Assembly (NCBI RefSeq): GCF_022878925.1
Contig: NZ_CP084631.1
Location: 1-64,000, forward strand
Source: Caballeronia sp. TF1N1
Lineage (GTDB): Bacteria; Pseudomonadota; Gammaproteobacteria; Burkholderiales; Burkholderiaceae
DNA length: 64,000 bases
Reading direction: 5' to 3'
How positions within the stretch are numbered: the first letter of the stretch is position 1; the number at the start of each line of letters is the position of its first letter. Positions 25,930-32,750 of this stretch are shown in pieces. The notes beneath the pieces were generated by a model, which saw nothing but the letters and a program-made list of their open reading frames with translations, ran no database searches and was not told the origin of the DNA. The position numbers and the translations under genes were made by a program.

Positions 25930-26239
25930 GCGTCTCGATCATGGCCGATAGCAACGGCGCATCATTGTCGGTGCATTCAAACCGGAGTGTGACGCCGTTG
26001 GGCATCTGCACCATCAACCGCGCCGAAGGGGGCGACGACGTCCTTGCTGCGGGGGTGTGGCGGTGTGCCTTCGTGGATGCGGGCGCAACCACCGCTTCGT
26101 GACTTTCGACTTCGACTACTGGAACGAAAGCTGTGCCAGTCGGCGTCGGCTGTTTCGTTTGCCGGTCATATCTGCGCTTGCCGTCCCGACCAACGTTGAC
26201 GACCTTCAACCCGGTCGTTCCTGAGTGCTCTTCTGTCAT
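25898..26239 (-). CDS. IS66 TnpA (Orf1)-like protein, 113 aa
   Basis: The protein starts MTEEHSGTTGLKVVNVGRDG and ends with SARLMVQMPNGVTLRFECTD and PLLSAMIETLGRCD. Such terminal text (VxxPNGxxLRxE) is usual for the small first protein of IS66 operons. It overlaps tnpB by 32 bases. This copy is in frame, whereas the second copy (53504-53844) is frameshifted. Confidence 0.72.
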   Translation of the reverse strand: MTEEHSGTTGLKVVNVGRDGKRRYDRQTKQPTPTGTAFVPVVEVESHEAVVAPASTKAHRHTPAARTSSPPSARLMVQMPNGVTLRFECTDNDAPLLSAMIETLGRCDVPPGR

Positions 26240-26265
26240 GAAAGGTGTCCACTGATTCGATGAAG

Positions 26266-26666
26266 TGACCCCCGAAAGTTGGACGGTGTGACAGCTATGC
26301 TGTTGCGAGCAGAGACCGGTATGCGACCGGGCTCACGCCTCCTAGCTTCATCTTGATACGTTTGTGATTGTAGTAGTGAATGTAGTTTTTCAGTCCGGCG
26401 TGGAGTTCATCAACGTCTCGAAACTTGTTTAGGTGGAAGAATTCTGACTTTAGTGTGCCAAAGAAGCTTTCCATCGCCGCGTTGTCGAGGCAATTGCCCC
26501 GGCGCGACATGCTTTGTTTGACAGAATGCTTGTCCAAAGCCTTCCGATAGACCGGCATTCGGTATTGCCAGCCTTGATCCGAGTGGAGTATGGGTCTGTC
26601 GTTCGGTCCGAGGCGCGCGAACGCTCTCTTGAGCATGGTCCCAACCATGTCGAACAGAGGTCGTCG
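26266..26666 (-). pseudogene. IS3-family OrfB, C-terminal fragment
   Basis: The element end TGACCCCCGAAAGTTGGAC begins at 26266. The frame above it encodes FARLGPNDRPILHSDQGWQY, SMSRRGNCLDNAAMESFFGT and LHAGLKNYIHYYNHKRIKMK, followed by LGGVSPVAYRS, the second half of an IS150-type DDE transposase. The N-terminal half is missing. At 26667 the sequence switches to a histidine-kinase gene. Confidence 0.85.
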
Positions 26667-27765
26667 CCTGCTCACCTGCGTATCGAATGGCATTATCGAC
26701 AAGATTATTCAACATGACGCGCAGGTTCTCCGGGTAACCGAGAATTGTCACCTCAGTGGGAGCGGCTGTGAAACCCAGGTCGATGCCGTGCGACTCGGCA
26801 AACGGAGCGCGTTCAGCAACCACGCTACGCGCAAGTGCGTTCAAATGGACCCTTTGGCGAGGCTGCCTGTCAGACTCCGGATCAAGCCTGGCGAGCGCGA
26901 GAAGTTGTGTCACTAAGTGCGTAAGCCGCGAGGTACCGGCGCGTATTTGCGTGATGATTTCCGCACGCTCGGCATCGGACGTGGCCTGTGGCAGCAGGTC
27001 TGCTTGTACGCCCAGACCCATGACTGGGGTGCGGAGCTCGTGTGCCGCATCCGCGATGAAGTGCTTCTGCGCAGTGAATGCATGGTCGAGCCTCGACAGA
27101 AGATCGTTTAGTCCGTCGACGAGCGGTCTAATTTCGGTTGGCATGCCCGTGGTCTCGATCGCCTGCATATTGGCGGCATCCCGCGCTTTGAGGCCTTGCG
27201 CAATTTGTTTCAGCGGGCGCAACCCATACGTGACACCGAACCAGAGAAACAGTGCGATTACGGGCATTAGCGACAGCACAGGCCAGAAGAGGTGAACCGT
27301 AACCGATGCCAATGCTTCCCAACGCGCCAGGCGTGCTTGGGCGACGCGAACCCGGGTACGGCCACTCTGAGTCACGAAGGTATGCCAAACCTGTGAATCC
27401 ACCGTTACATCTGAGAAGCCCGGCGCTATGGGAGCGGGCAGCGACGCGTCCGGATCAGTACTAAAGACAGGCCTTCCGTCTTGCCACACCTGCAGCAGTA
27501 CCCCATGAGACTTTTTACCGGTCAACCGATCCTTGTGATCTTTGCCCGAAAGCGATAGTTGGCCGTTGTCTTCGACGACCACGTTCCGCGCAATCGTCTT
27601 CATCTGGTCGTTGAGCAGATCATCAATCTCAGAGACCGCACCGAGCCATGTCGCAGCGCTCGCAAGGATACCGGCTAGCAAAGTCGCAGGTAAAAGCCAG
27701 AACAGCAAGCGACGGCGCAAGGAAGCCATGTACCAACGAGTGAGCGTCAGGCGCATTCCCATCAT
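26667..27765 (-). pseudogene. QseC-like sensor histidine kinase, 3'-truncated
   Basis: The N-terminal part is intact. A first transmembrane helix (LLFWLLPATLLAGILASAATW), a periplasmic domain, a second helix (LFWPVLSLMPVIALFLWFG), HAMP-like text and the phosphoacceptor box FIADAAHELRTPVMGLGVQA are present, and the N-box begins (MLNNLVDNAIRYAGEQ). The sequence then runs into the IS3 fragment, so the G-boxes of the ATPase domain are gone and the kinase cannot work. Its ATG follows the response-regulator end closely, as in qseBC-type operons. Confidence 0.87.
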
Positions 27766-28424
27766 TCATCGCTCCCCGATACGATATCCGACACCCCGCG
27801 TGTTTTTATGACATCCGCACCCAGTTTGCGGCGAAGGTTGTAGACATGAACCTGAATGGAGTTGCTCTCGATTTCCTCATTCCAGCCATAGAGCGCTTCT
27901 TCGAGTCGCTCACGTGTCACGATTGCGCCGGGTTCACGCATCAATTCCAGGAGGAGCGCGAACTCGCGCGACGTGATAGACACCTCTTTATCGTCGATCC
28001 AGCAGCGATGCTGCGTCGGATCGAGTTTCAAGGCGCCCACAACGAGATCGGGCTGCGACCGACCAGCGTGTCGCCGCGTGACGAGGCGAATGCGAGCGAG
28101 CAACTCCTCAAGCGCGAACGGCTTGATCATGTAATCATCGGCGCCTCCGTCGAGGCCTAAGACGCGCGACTGCACAGCGTCTCGCGCCGTGATGATGATC
28201 ACGGGCGTCGCATCGTTTTGTTGTCTCATGGCCGAGAGCAGTGACATGCCATCTTTCCGAGGCAGGCCGAGGTCCAGCAAAACGAGACTATAAGGGCTCC
28301 CGCGTCTTGCCAGCACAGCGCTCTCGACATCCTGAACCCAATCAACAGCAAAGCCGGCATGGCGTAACCCGGCGCGAAGCCCGCTTCCAATGAGTTCGTC
28401 ATCCTCGACGAGGAGTACTCGCAT
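27762..28424 (-). CDS. OmpR-family response regulator (QseB-like), altered C-terminus
   Basis: A 220-residue protein. The receiver domain has VLLVEDDELIGSGLRAGL, the phosphoacceptor aspartate in SLVLLDLGLPRKDG and the lysine in DDYMIKPFALEEL. The winged-helix domain ends IQVHVYNLRRKLGADVIK. The last residues read TRGVSDIVSGSDE, but another frame gives the expected TRGVGYRIGER followed by a stop just before the kinase ATG. One base appears to be missing near 27806-27812. DNA binding may survive, since only the last beta-hairpin is changed. Confidence 0.88.
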   Translation of the reverse strand: MRVLLVEDDELIGSGLRAGLRHAGFAVDWVQDVESAVLARRGSPYSLVLLDLGLPRKDGMSLLSAMRQQNDATPVIIITARDAVQSRVLGLDGGADDYMIKPFALEELLARIRLVTRRHAGRSQPDLVVGALKLDPTQHRCWIDDKEVSITSREFALLLELMREPGAIVTRERLEEALYGWNEEIESNSIQVHVYNLRRKLGADVIKTRGVSDIVSGSDE

Positions 28425-28526
28425 GCCGATCGTGTCCTTCGTGGTCGAGGTAGGTGCGCACTTGCAGCAGGTTTGCGACGTTTGAATTTTCAGCGCAGCG
28501 GCTTCGCTAAGGGTAGAGCAACGAAA

Positions 28527-28544
28527 GTTAACGCACGGTTAACG
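28527..28544. promoter_or_regulatory. direct repeat, likely OmpR-family regulator box
   Basis: GTTAACG occurs at 28527-28533 and 28538-28544, an 11-bp direct repeat between the divergent response-regulator and YgiW-like genes. Direct half-sites one helical turn apart are the standard binding pattern of QseB/PmrA-type regulators. The match is by pattern and position. Confidence 0.5.
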
Positions 28545-28645
28545 AAACGAGCATTGCTGATGCTCCTGCTTCACGTTGTCTTCAGTTTGACATGGATAGA
28601 CTGGATTCATCGAAGCACCGATTAAACGTTCATTCGGAGAAGCGC

Positions 28646-29005
28646 ATGAGAACCTTGATGATAGCTGGAATATTGGCAGTTTCTGTCGCCGCCCATGCTC
28701 AGTACACCGGCCCCGGTGCTCAACCCGAAAGTGTCACGGTCAAGCAACTTCAGGATTCAGGCAAGAAGGATCAGCATGTAATCCTGCGGGGGCGTCTGGT
28801 TAAAGCGCTGGGTGACGACAAATATCAATTCGCCGATGCGTCCGGCGAAATCCCTGTGAAGATCGATCATCACCGTTGGCCGAGCGGGCAAGCAGTGAGC
28901 GACTCGACGATGGTGGAATTGACCGGAAAGTACGACAAGGAGTTCGTTGGCGCCTCGAAGGTAAAGGTACGTGATATTCGCATCGTCCCGGCCCTCGTCC
29001 AATGA
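28646..29005 (+). CDS. YgiW/YdeI-type periplasmic BOF-domain stress protein
   Basis: ATG 28646, with GGAG 6 bases upstream, gives a 119-residue protein with signal peptide MRTLMIAGILAVSVAAHAQ. The bacterial OB-fold family text follows: VTVKQLQDSGKKDQHVILRG, then DKYQFADASGEIPVKID, ending TMVELTGKYDKEFV and VRDIRIV. In enterobacteria ygiW lies beside qseBC and is part of that regulon; the same neighbourhood is seen here. Its stop overlaps the next start by four bases (29002-29005). Confidence 0.85.
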   Translation: MRTLMIAGILAVSVAAHAQYTGPGAQPESVTVKQLQDSGKKDQHVILRGRLVKALGDDKYQFADASGEIPVKIDHHRWPSGQAVSDSTMVELTGKYDKEFVGASKVKVRDIRIVPALVQ

Positions 29006-29242
29006 GGGCCGCTCGGCTTGTTTTCGGGACGTCAATTTTTGCGCGCGAGTGGGCGCTGGCGCCTCGTTCGATCGGTGCGATCTGCCCAAGTTCATCGCGT
29101 CTTGCATCTGTCATCGCCGACGAGGTCATCGCGGGCGAGGGGCGTGTCCTTCAGCTCGGAGGTGGCACCGGTGTGGTCACGCGCGCGTTGCTCGATGCCG
29201 GCGTGCCGGCGCACCAACTCACGGTCGTCGAGCGTTCTGAAG
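29002..29242 (+). pseudogene. SAM-dependent phospholipid methyltransferase, 5' fragment
   Basis: ATG 29002 overlaps the previous stop. About 80 residues remain: LVFGTSIFAREWALAPRSIG and AICPSSSRLASVIA, then the SAM loop VLQLGGGTGVVTRALLDAG and LTVVERSE. This pattern matches PmtA-like (rRNA adenine dimethyltransferase-fold) phospholipid N-methyltransferases. The IS6 copy A2 starts at 29243 and removes the rest. Confidence 0.72.
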
Positions 29243-30063
29243 GGCGTTGTCAACTTGCCGAGTGCAAGCCGGCACGATGACAGGTGCGACGACGGGTCAG
29301 AAGGTAGTCGACGGATTTTGGGCGAATTCGCGCCATGCAACGAACCGGGCTGCGAGTTGTTTGCGATAAAGTGAGGCGCGCAGCAGGTGCCGCTTCAGTG
29401 CGAAATGTTGTCGGATCGGCCCGAAGCACGAGAGGAATTCTTGCGTGCGTTTCGGGTCGCGAAAGCCACGCATGCGACGCTCACGTTCGCGTGTCGGTTG
29501 GTGGCTGTTCTCCGCGCGGTTGTTCAGGCGGGCGGCCGCTTTGACGAACACATGCTTCACGCTCGCCAACTCCGGAATTTCGGCCTTCGCGGCCGGGTAA
29601 CTTCGCAACTGATCGGTGACGATCTTGCGCGGCATCGGGCTCGAGCGCAGCACGCGCTTAAAGAACCGTTTGGCTGCGGCCTTGTCGCGCCGCTTTTGTA
29701 GCAGGATGTCGAGTTCGGCACCGTGCTCGTCGACCGCACGCCACAGCAGGTACGGTTCGCCACGCAGTGTGACGAACATCTCGTCGAGGTGCCACGTGCT
29801 ACCTGGCTTGCGTCGCACCGCTTTCATCCCATGAGCAAAGCCCTTGCCGAACTTGTCGCACCAGCAACGAATCGTCTCGTATGTCACGGTCACCCCGCGC
29901 TCGAAGAGCAGTTCCTCGATGTCACGCAAGCTCAACTGGAAGCGGAAATACCAGCGCACGGCGCAACTGATGACCTCGGCTGGAAAACGGTGACCGTGAT
30001 AGAGCGATTTCGGTTTCTTCATCACGCCATCTTACGCGACCGGCCCACCAACTTGACAACGCC
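29243..30063 (-). mobile_element. IS6-family element, copy A2 (821 bp)
   Basis: Near-identical to copy A1 in length, ends and protein, but on the opposite strand. Its left flank is the truncated methyltransferase gene and its right flank a Tn3-family transposase tail. Flanking octamers (ttctgaag, gccggctt) differ. Confidence 0.92.
29297..30022 (-). CDS. IS6-family DDE transposase (copy A2)
   Basis: The 241-residue protein is identical to that of copy A1, with catalytic segments TWHLDEMFV, KIVTDQLRSY and NRAENSHQPT. The frame is intact. As copies A2 and A3 are in the same orientation, this enzyme could mobilise the 25-kb segment between them as a pseudo-compound transposon. Confidence 0.93.
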   Translation of the reverse strand: MKKPKSLYHGHRFPAEVISCAVRWYFRFQLSLRDIEELLFERGVTVTYETIRCWCDKFGKGFAHGMKAVRRKPGSTWHLDEMFVTLRGEPYLLWRAVDEHGAELDILLQKRRDKAAAKRFFKRVLRSSPMPRKIVTDQLRSYPAAKAEIPELASVKHVFVKAAARLNNRAENSHQPTRERERRMRGFRDPKRTQEFLSCFGPIRQHFALKRHLLRASLYRKQLAARFVAWREFAQNPSTTF

Positions 30064-30065
30064 GC

Positions 30066-30530
30066 CGGCTTGGCTCTGAAAGCACAAAGAACAAGCTCTA
30101 CTTCGCGTTTCGGGAGCTGGGGCGCGTAATCCGGACGCTGTTCCTGCTGAAGTATTTGGGTGACCCGGAGTTGCGTCGCACGATTCACGCTGCGACCAAC
30201 AAGAGCGAGCAGTTCAACGACTTCGCGCAGTGGTTGATGTTCGGCGGCGAAGGCGTCATCGCCGAAAACGTCCGGCACGAGCAGCGCAAGGTAATCAAGT
30301 ACAACCACCTCGTCGCGAACATGGTGATCCTGTACAACGTGCAGTGGATGTCGCGCAAACTAAAGGAACTGCAGGAGAAAGGGCATCCGGTCGACGCCGA
30401 GGTGCTCAAGGTGCTGTCGCCGTATCGGCGGGAGCACATCAACCGGTACGGGGACTATCTACTGGATCTCCAGCGCCCTGTTCCACCGCTAGATTCAACC
30501 ATCGATTTCGCATTTAAATCAGCCGCTTAG
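30066..30530 (+). pseudogene. Tn3-family transposase, C-terminal fragment
   Basis: The frame is open from the IS6 end. It reads ESTKNKLYFAFRELGRVIRT, FLLKYLGDPELRRTIHAATN and NKSEQFNDFAQWLMFGGEGV, then LVANMVILYNVQWMS and LSPYRREHINRYGDY. This is the C-terminal part of a Tn3-type DDE transposase, including the conserved final glutamate region. The N-terminal 80 percent is missing because of IS6 copy A2. Confidence 0.88.
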
Positions 30531-30575
30531 GCTGAGATGTGGCGGATTTCTAACGAATCCCGGCCAAGCCTCGAT

Positions 30576-31142
30576 TCAGGTCGCCTCCACCGAGCTTTTG
30601 TCCTGCGCGAGCAACTGACTGTCGGGCAAACGCAAGGGCACGACATTGTCCGAGTTGTTAGACTCGACGAGGCGGATCATCTGCAGCAAGAAGACATCGC
30701 GCTCGACCGGCGACAGATGCTCGATGGTGCGATCGTGGGCGCGCTGCACCGCTGCCGACATTTTCTTTACTAGCCGCTTGCCGGCAGGCGTGAGCTTGAC
30801 GAGCCGCAGCCGCTTGTCGTGTTCAGCCTGAGTGCGGCTCACGAGCCCGCGCGCATTCAGACGCGGGATCACTTCCGCGACGCTGGAACGTTCTAGTCCA
30901 ACTTCAATGGCGAGCGTGTTCTGATCCATCTCGCCATGCGAATCGAGCGCGGTGAGGAGGCTGTACTGCACCGGCGTGATGTTGTGCTCGCTCGTTTCCT
31001 GCGCAAACAGGAACGTGTGAATCTGATGCATGCGGCGGATTAGAAAGCCGGGCCGCGAGAACAGCGGCGAACGCGCCTGACGCTCGACGAGTTCCGCACG
31101 GATGGCCTGAATATCGATATGTTCGTTAACGGTGATTCGCAT
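30576..31142 (-). CDS. MarR-family transcriptional regulator
   Basis: Start ATG 31142 gives 188 residues; a longer open frame upstream lacks protein-like character. It contains a dimerisation helix (GFLIRRMHQIHTFLFAQETS), the winged-helix region TPVQYSLLTALDSHGEMDQN followed by VGLERSSVAEVIPRLNARGL, and the wing HDKRLRLVKLTPAGKRL. It is divergent from the nine-gene heterocycle-type operon with a 327-bp gap, so it is the obvious local regulator. Aromatic or heterocyclic ligands are common for this family. Confidence 0.88.
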   Translation of the reverse strand: MRITVNEHIDIQAIRAELVERQARSPLFSRPGFLIRRMHQIHTFLFAQETSEHNITPVQYSLLTALDSHGEMDQNTLAIEVGLERSSVAEVIPRLNARGLVSRTQAEHDKRLRLVKLTPAGKRLVKKMSAAVQRAHDRTIEHLSPVERDVFLLQMIRLVESNNSDNVVPLRLPDSQLLAQDKSSVEAT

Positions 31143-31469
31143 GAAACGACCTTGTGTAAATGAAGAGGCTCCGGACACGCTGATGCACATTCTAGGCCGC
31201 TTTCGCCCTGCGCCGCAAATTATGGGGCACACCAACGAATCACCATAAGAAAGCATCGTGCGTAGTATCGGTGCGCGCATTGGGCAACGCCGTCCGCATT
31301 GGTGCGAGGCGGCACTGGTCGATTGCGTGGTATGGCATGCATATTCCGCAAGTGGAATACATAAGCTGCTGATAAATAAGGAAGACGGCGTAGCGGATCA
31401 CGTTCGAAATACGACCGGCATAGTATTTGCGGTACACCACGCATCTTTAATCCGGCCATCGCACCGCAC
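31143..31469. promoter_or_regulatory. MarR/operon intergenic region with two candidate sites
   Basis: Two features stand out in this gene-free gap. TATTCC (31342-31347) and GGAATA (31354-31359) form a perfect inverted repeat with a 6-bp centre, about 110 bases before the amidohydrolase ATG. CAAATTATGGGGCACACC at 31216-31233 closely resembles CAAATTATGTGGTGCACC at 44154-44171, upstream of the ABC-transporter operon (15 of 18 bases). Either may be the MarR operator. Confidence 0.45.
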
Positions 31470-32732
31470 ATGTCACAAGTTCTGCTGAAAGGGGGCCGCG
31501 TGATCGACCCCGCCCATAAGATCGACGCCACGCTGGACGTTCTCGTGGACAACGGCGTCATTGCCGCGCTCGGTGCCGGTCTCGACGCGCAGGCGCCGCA
31601 GGCCGAACAGATCGATTGCAGCGGCAAGCTGGTGCTGCCCGGTCTCATCGATACGCACGGTCACGTGTACCAGTACGTCACCGGGCGCTTCGGCCTGAAC
31701 GCGGATCAATGCGGCGTGCAGTCGGGCGTGACGACTATCGTCGATCAGGGCGGCCCGAGCAGCATTACGATACCGGGCTTCAGGCATTACGTTGCGGAGC
31801 GTTCGGCGACGCGCGTGCTCGCGTTCATCTCGGCGTATCTCGTCGGCGGTCTCGAAGGCCACTATTACCCGGACCTGTATCGCCCAGACTGTCTCGATGT
31901 CGATGCGACCATCAAGTCGATTCGCGCGAATCCCGATCTCGTGAAGGGTATCAAGGCGCATGCGGAAATCGGCGGCTTCGCGCGCTGGGGTCTTGAGGTG
32001 ATGAAGATCGCCGCGAAGATCGGCCGTGGCGCCGACATGCCTTTGTACATCCACTTTGGCCAGTTGTGGCCCAAGCCCGAAAGAAACGCGCTGCCCGTGC
32101 AGCCCGATTCGATTTTCAATCAGGTCGTGGAGACGCTCAAGCCGGGCGATATCCTCGCGCATCCGTTCAGCCGCCATCCGGGCGGCTTCGTCGAGGAGAA
32201 CGGCAAGCTGCATCCGCTCGTGCATGAAGCGGTTGCGCGCGGCCTCAAGATCGATGTGGGTCACGGCTCGCACTTCAGCTTCAAGACGGCGCGCATCGTA
32301 CTCGCGGAAGGCGTGATTCCCGATACGCTCGGCGCCGACATGCACGGCTATAACACGCACGTTCCCGCGCCCGCCGGCACGCCCGACAGCCACCCCGACG
32401 AAGAACATTCGTTCCTCGGCCGCACGCAGTTCAGTCTCGTGAGCGCGATGACCAGCATGCTCGCGCTTGGCCTGCCGCTCGATCATGTCGTGGCGATGAC
32501 GACCTGCAATGCGGCGACGATGGTCGGCATGGAAGACTGTATCGGTACGCTCGAAGTGGGGCGCGGCGCGGATGTCAGCGTGCTCGACGACCGTTGCGGA
32601 CGCTGGGTGATCGAAGACAACGAAGGCACGCAGGTCATCACCGACCGCATGCTTTCGCCGCTGTTCTGCTTGCGCGATGGCGTGCGTCACGACGCCATGT
32701 CGCCGACGCTGCCGCTCGCACGCGCTGCGTAA
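31470..32732 (+). CDS. cyclic amidohydrolase (dihydroorotase-like metallohydrolase)
   Basis: A 420-residue protein of the amidohydrolase superfamily. The metal motif is LPGLIDTHGHVYQY (DxHxH), with later ligands in LVKGIKAHAEIGGF, IDVGHGSHFSF and the aspartate in LGADMHGYNTHVPA. An N-terminal beta-sandwich (LLKGGRVIDPAHKIDATLDV) and the C-terminal GRGADVSVLDD complete the fold. It would open a cyclic amide, imide or ureide ring, or deacylate an amide. It leads an operon with a molybdenum hydroxylase, consistent with ring cleavage after hydroxylation. Confidence 0.83.
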   Translation: MSQVLLKGGRVIDPAHKIDATLDVLVDNGVIAALGAGLDAQAPQAEQIDCSGKLVLPGLIDTHGHVYQYVTGRFGLNADQCGVQSGVTTIVDQGGPSSITIPGFRHYVAERSATRVLAFISAYLVGGLEGHYYPDLYRPDCLDVDATIKSIRANPDLVKGIKAHAEIGGFARWGLEVMKIAAKIGRGADMPLYIHFGQLWPKPERNALPVQPDSIFNQVVETLKPGDILAHPFSRHPGGFVEENGKLHPLVHEAVARGLKIDVGHGSHFSFKTARIVLAEGVIPDTLGADMHGYNTHVPAPAGTPDSHPDEEHSFLGRTQFSLVSAMTSMLALGLPLDHVVAMTTCNAATMVGMEDCIGTLEVGRGADVSVLDDRCGRWVIEDNEGTQVITDRMLSPLFCLRDGVRHDAMSPTLPLARAA

Positions 32733-32750
32733 CATGCGAGGCTCCGTACG

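Larger units (their letters stand above)
25582..26666 (-). repeat. 1.08-kb duplicated IS66/IS3 segment, copy 1
   Basis: This stretch matches 53188-54270 in the same orientation over its whole length, 1085 against 1083 bp. I noticed only single-base deletions in the second copy, one in tnpA and one near the IS3 orfB end. It contains the 5' part of an IS66 tnpB gene, tnpA and the 3' part of an IS3 orfB. Its left border is element C and its right border is a truncated kinase gene. Confidence 0.85.
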
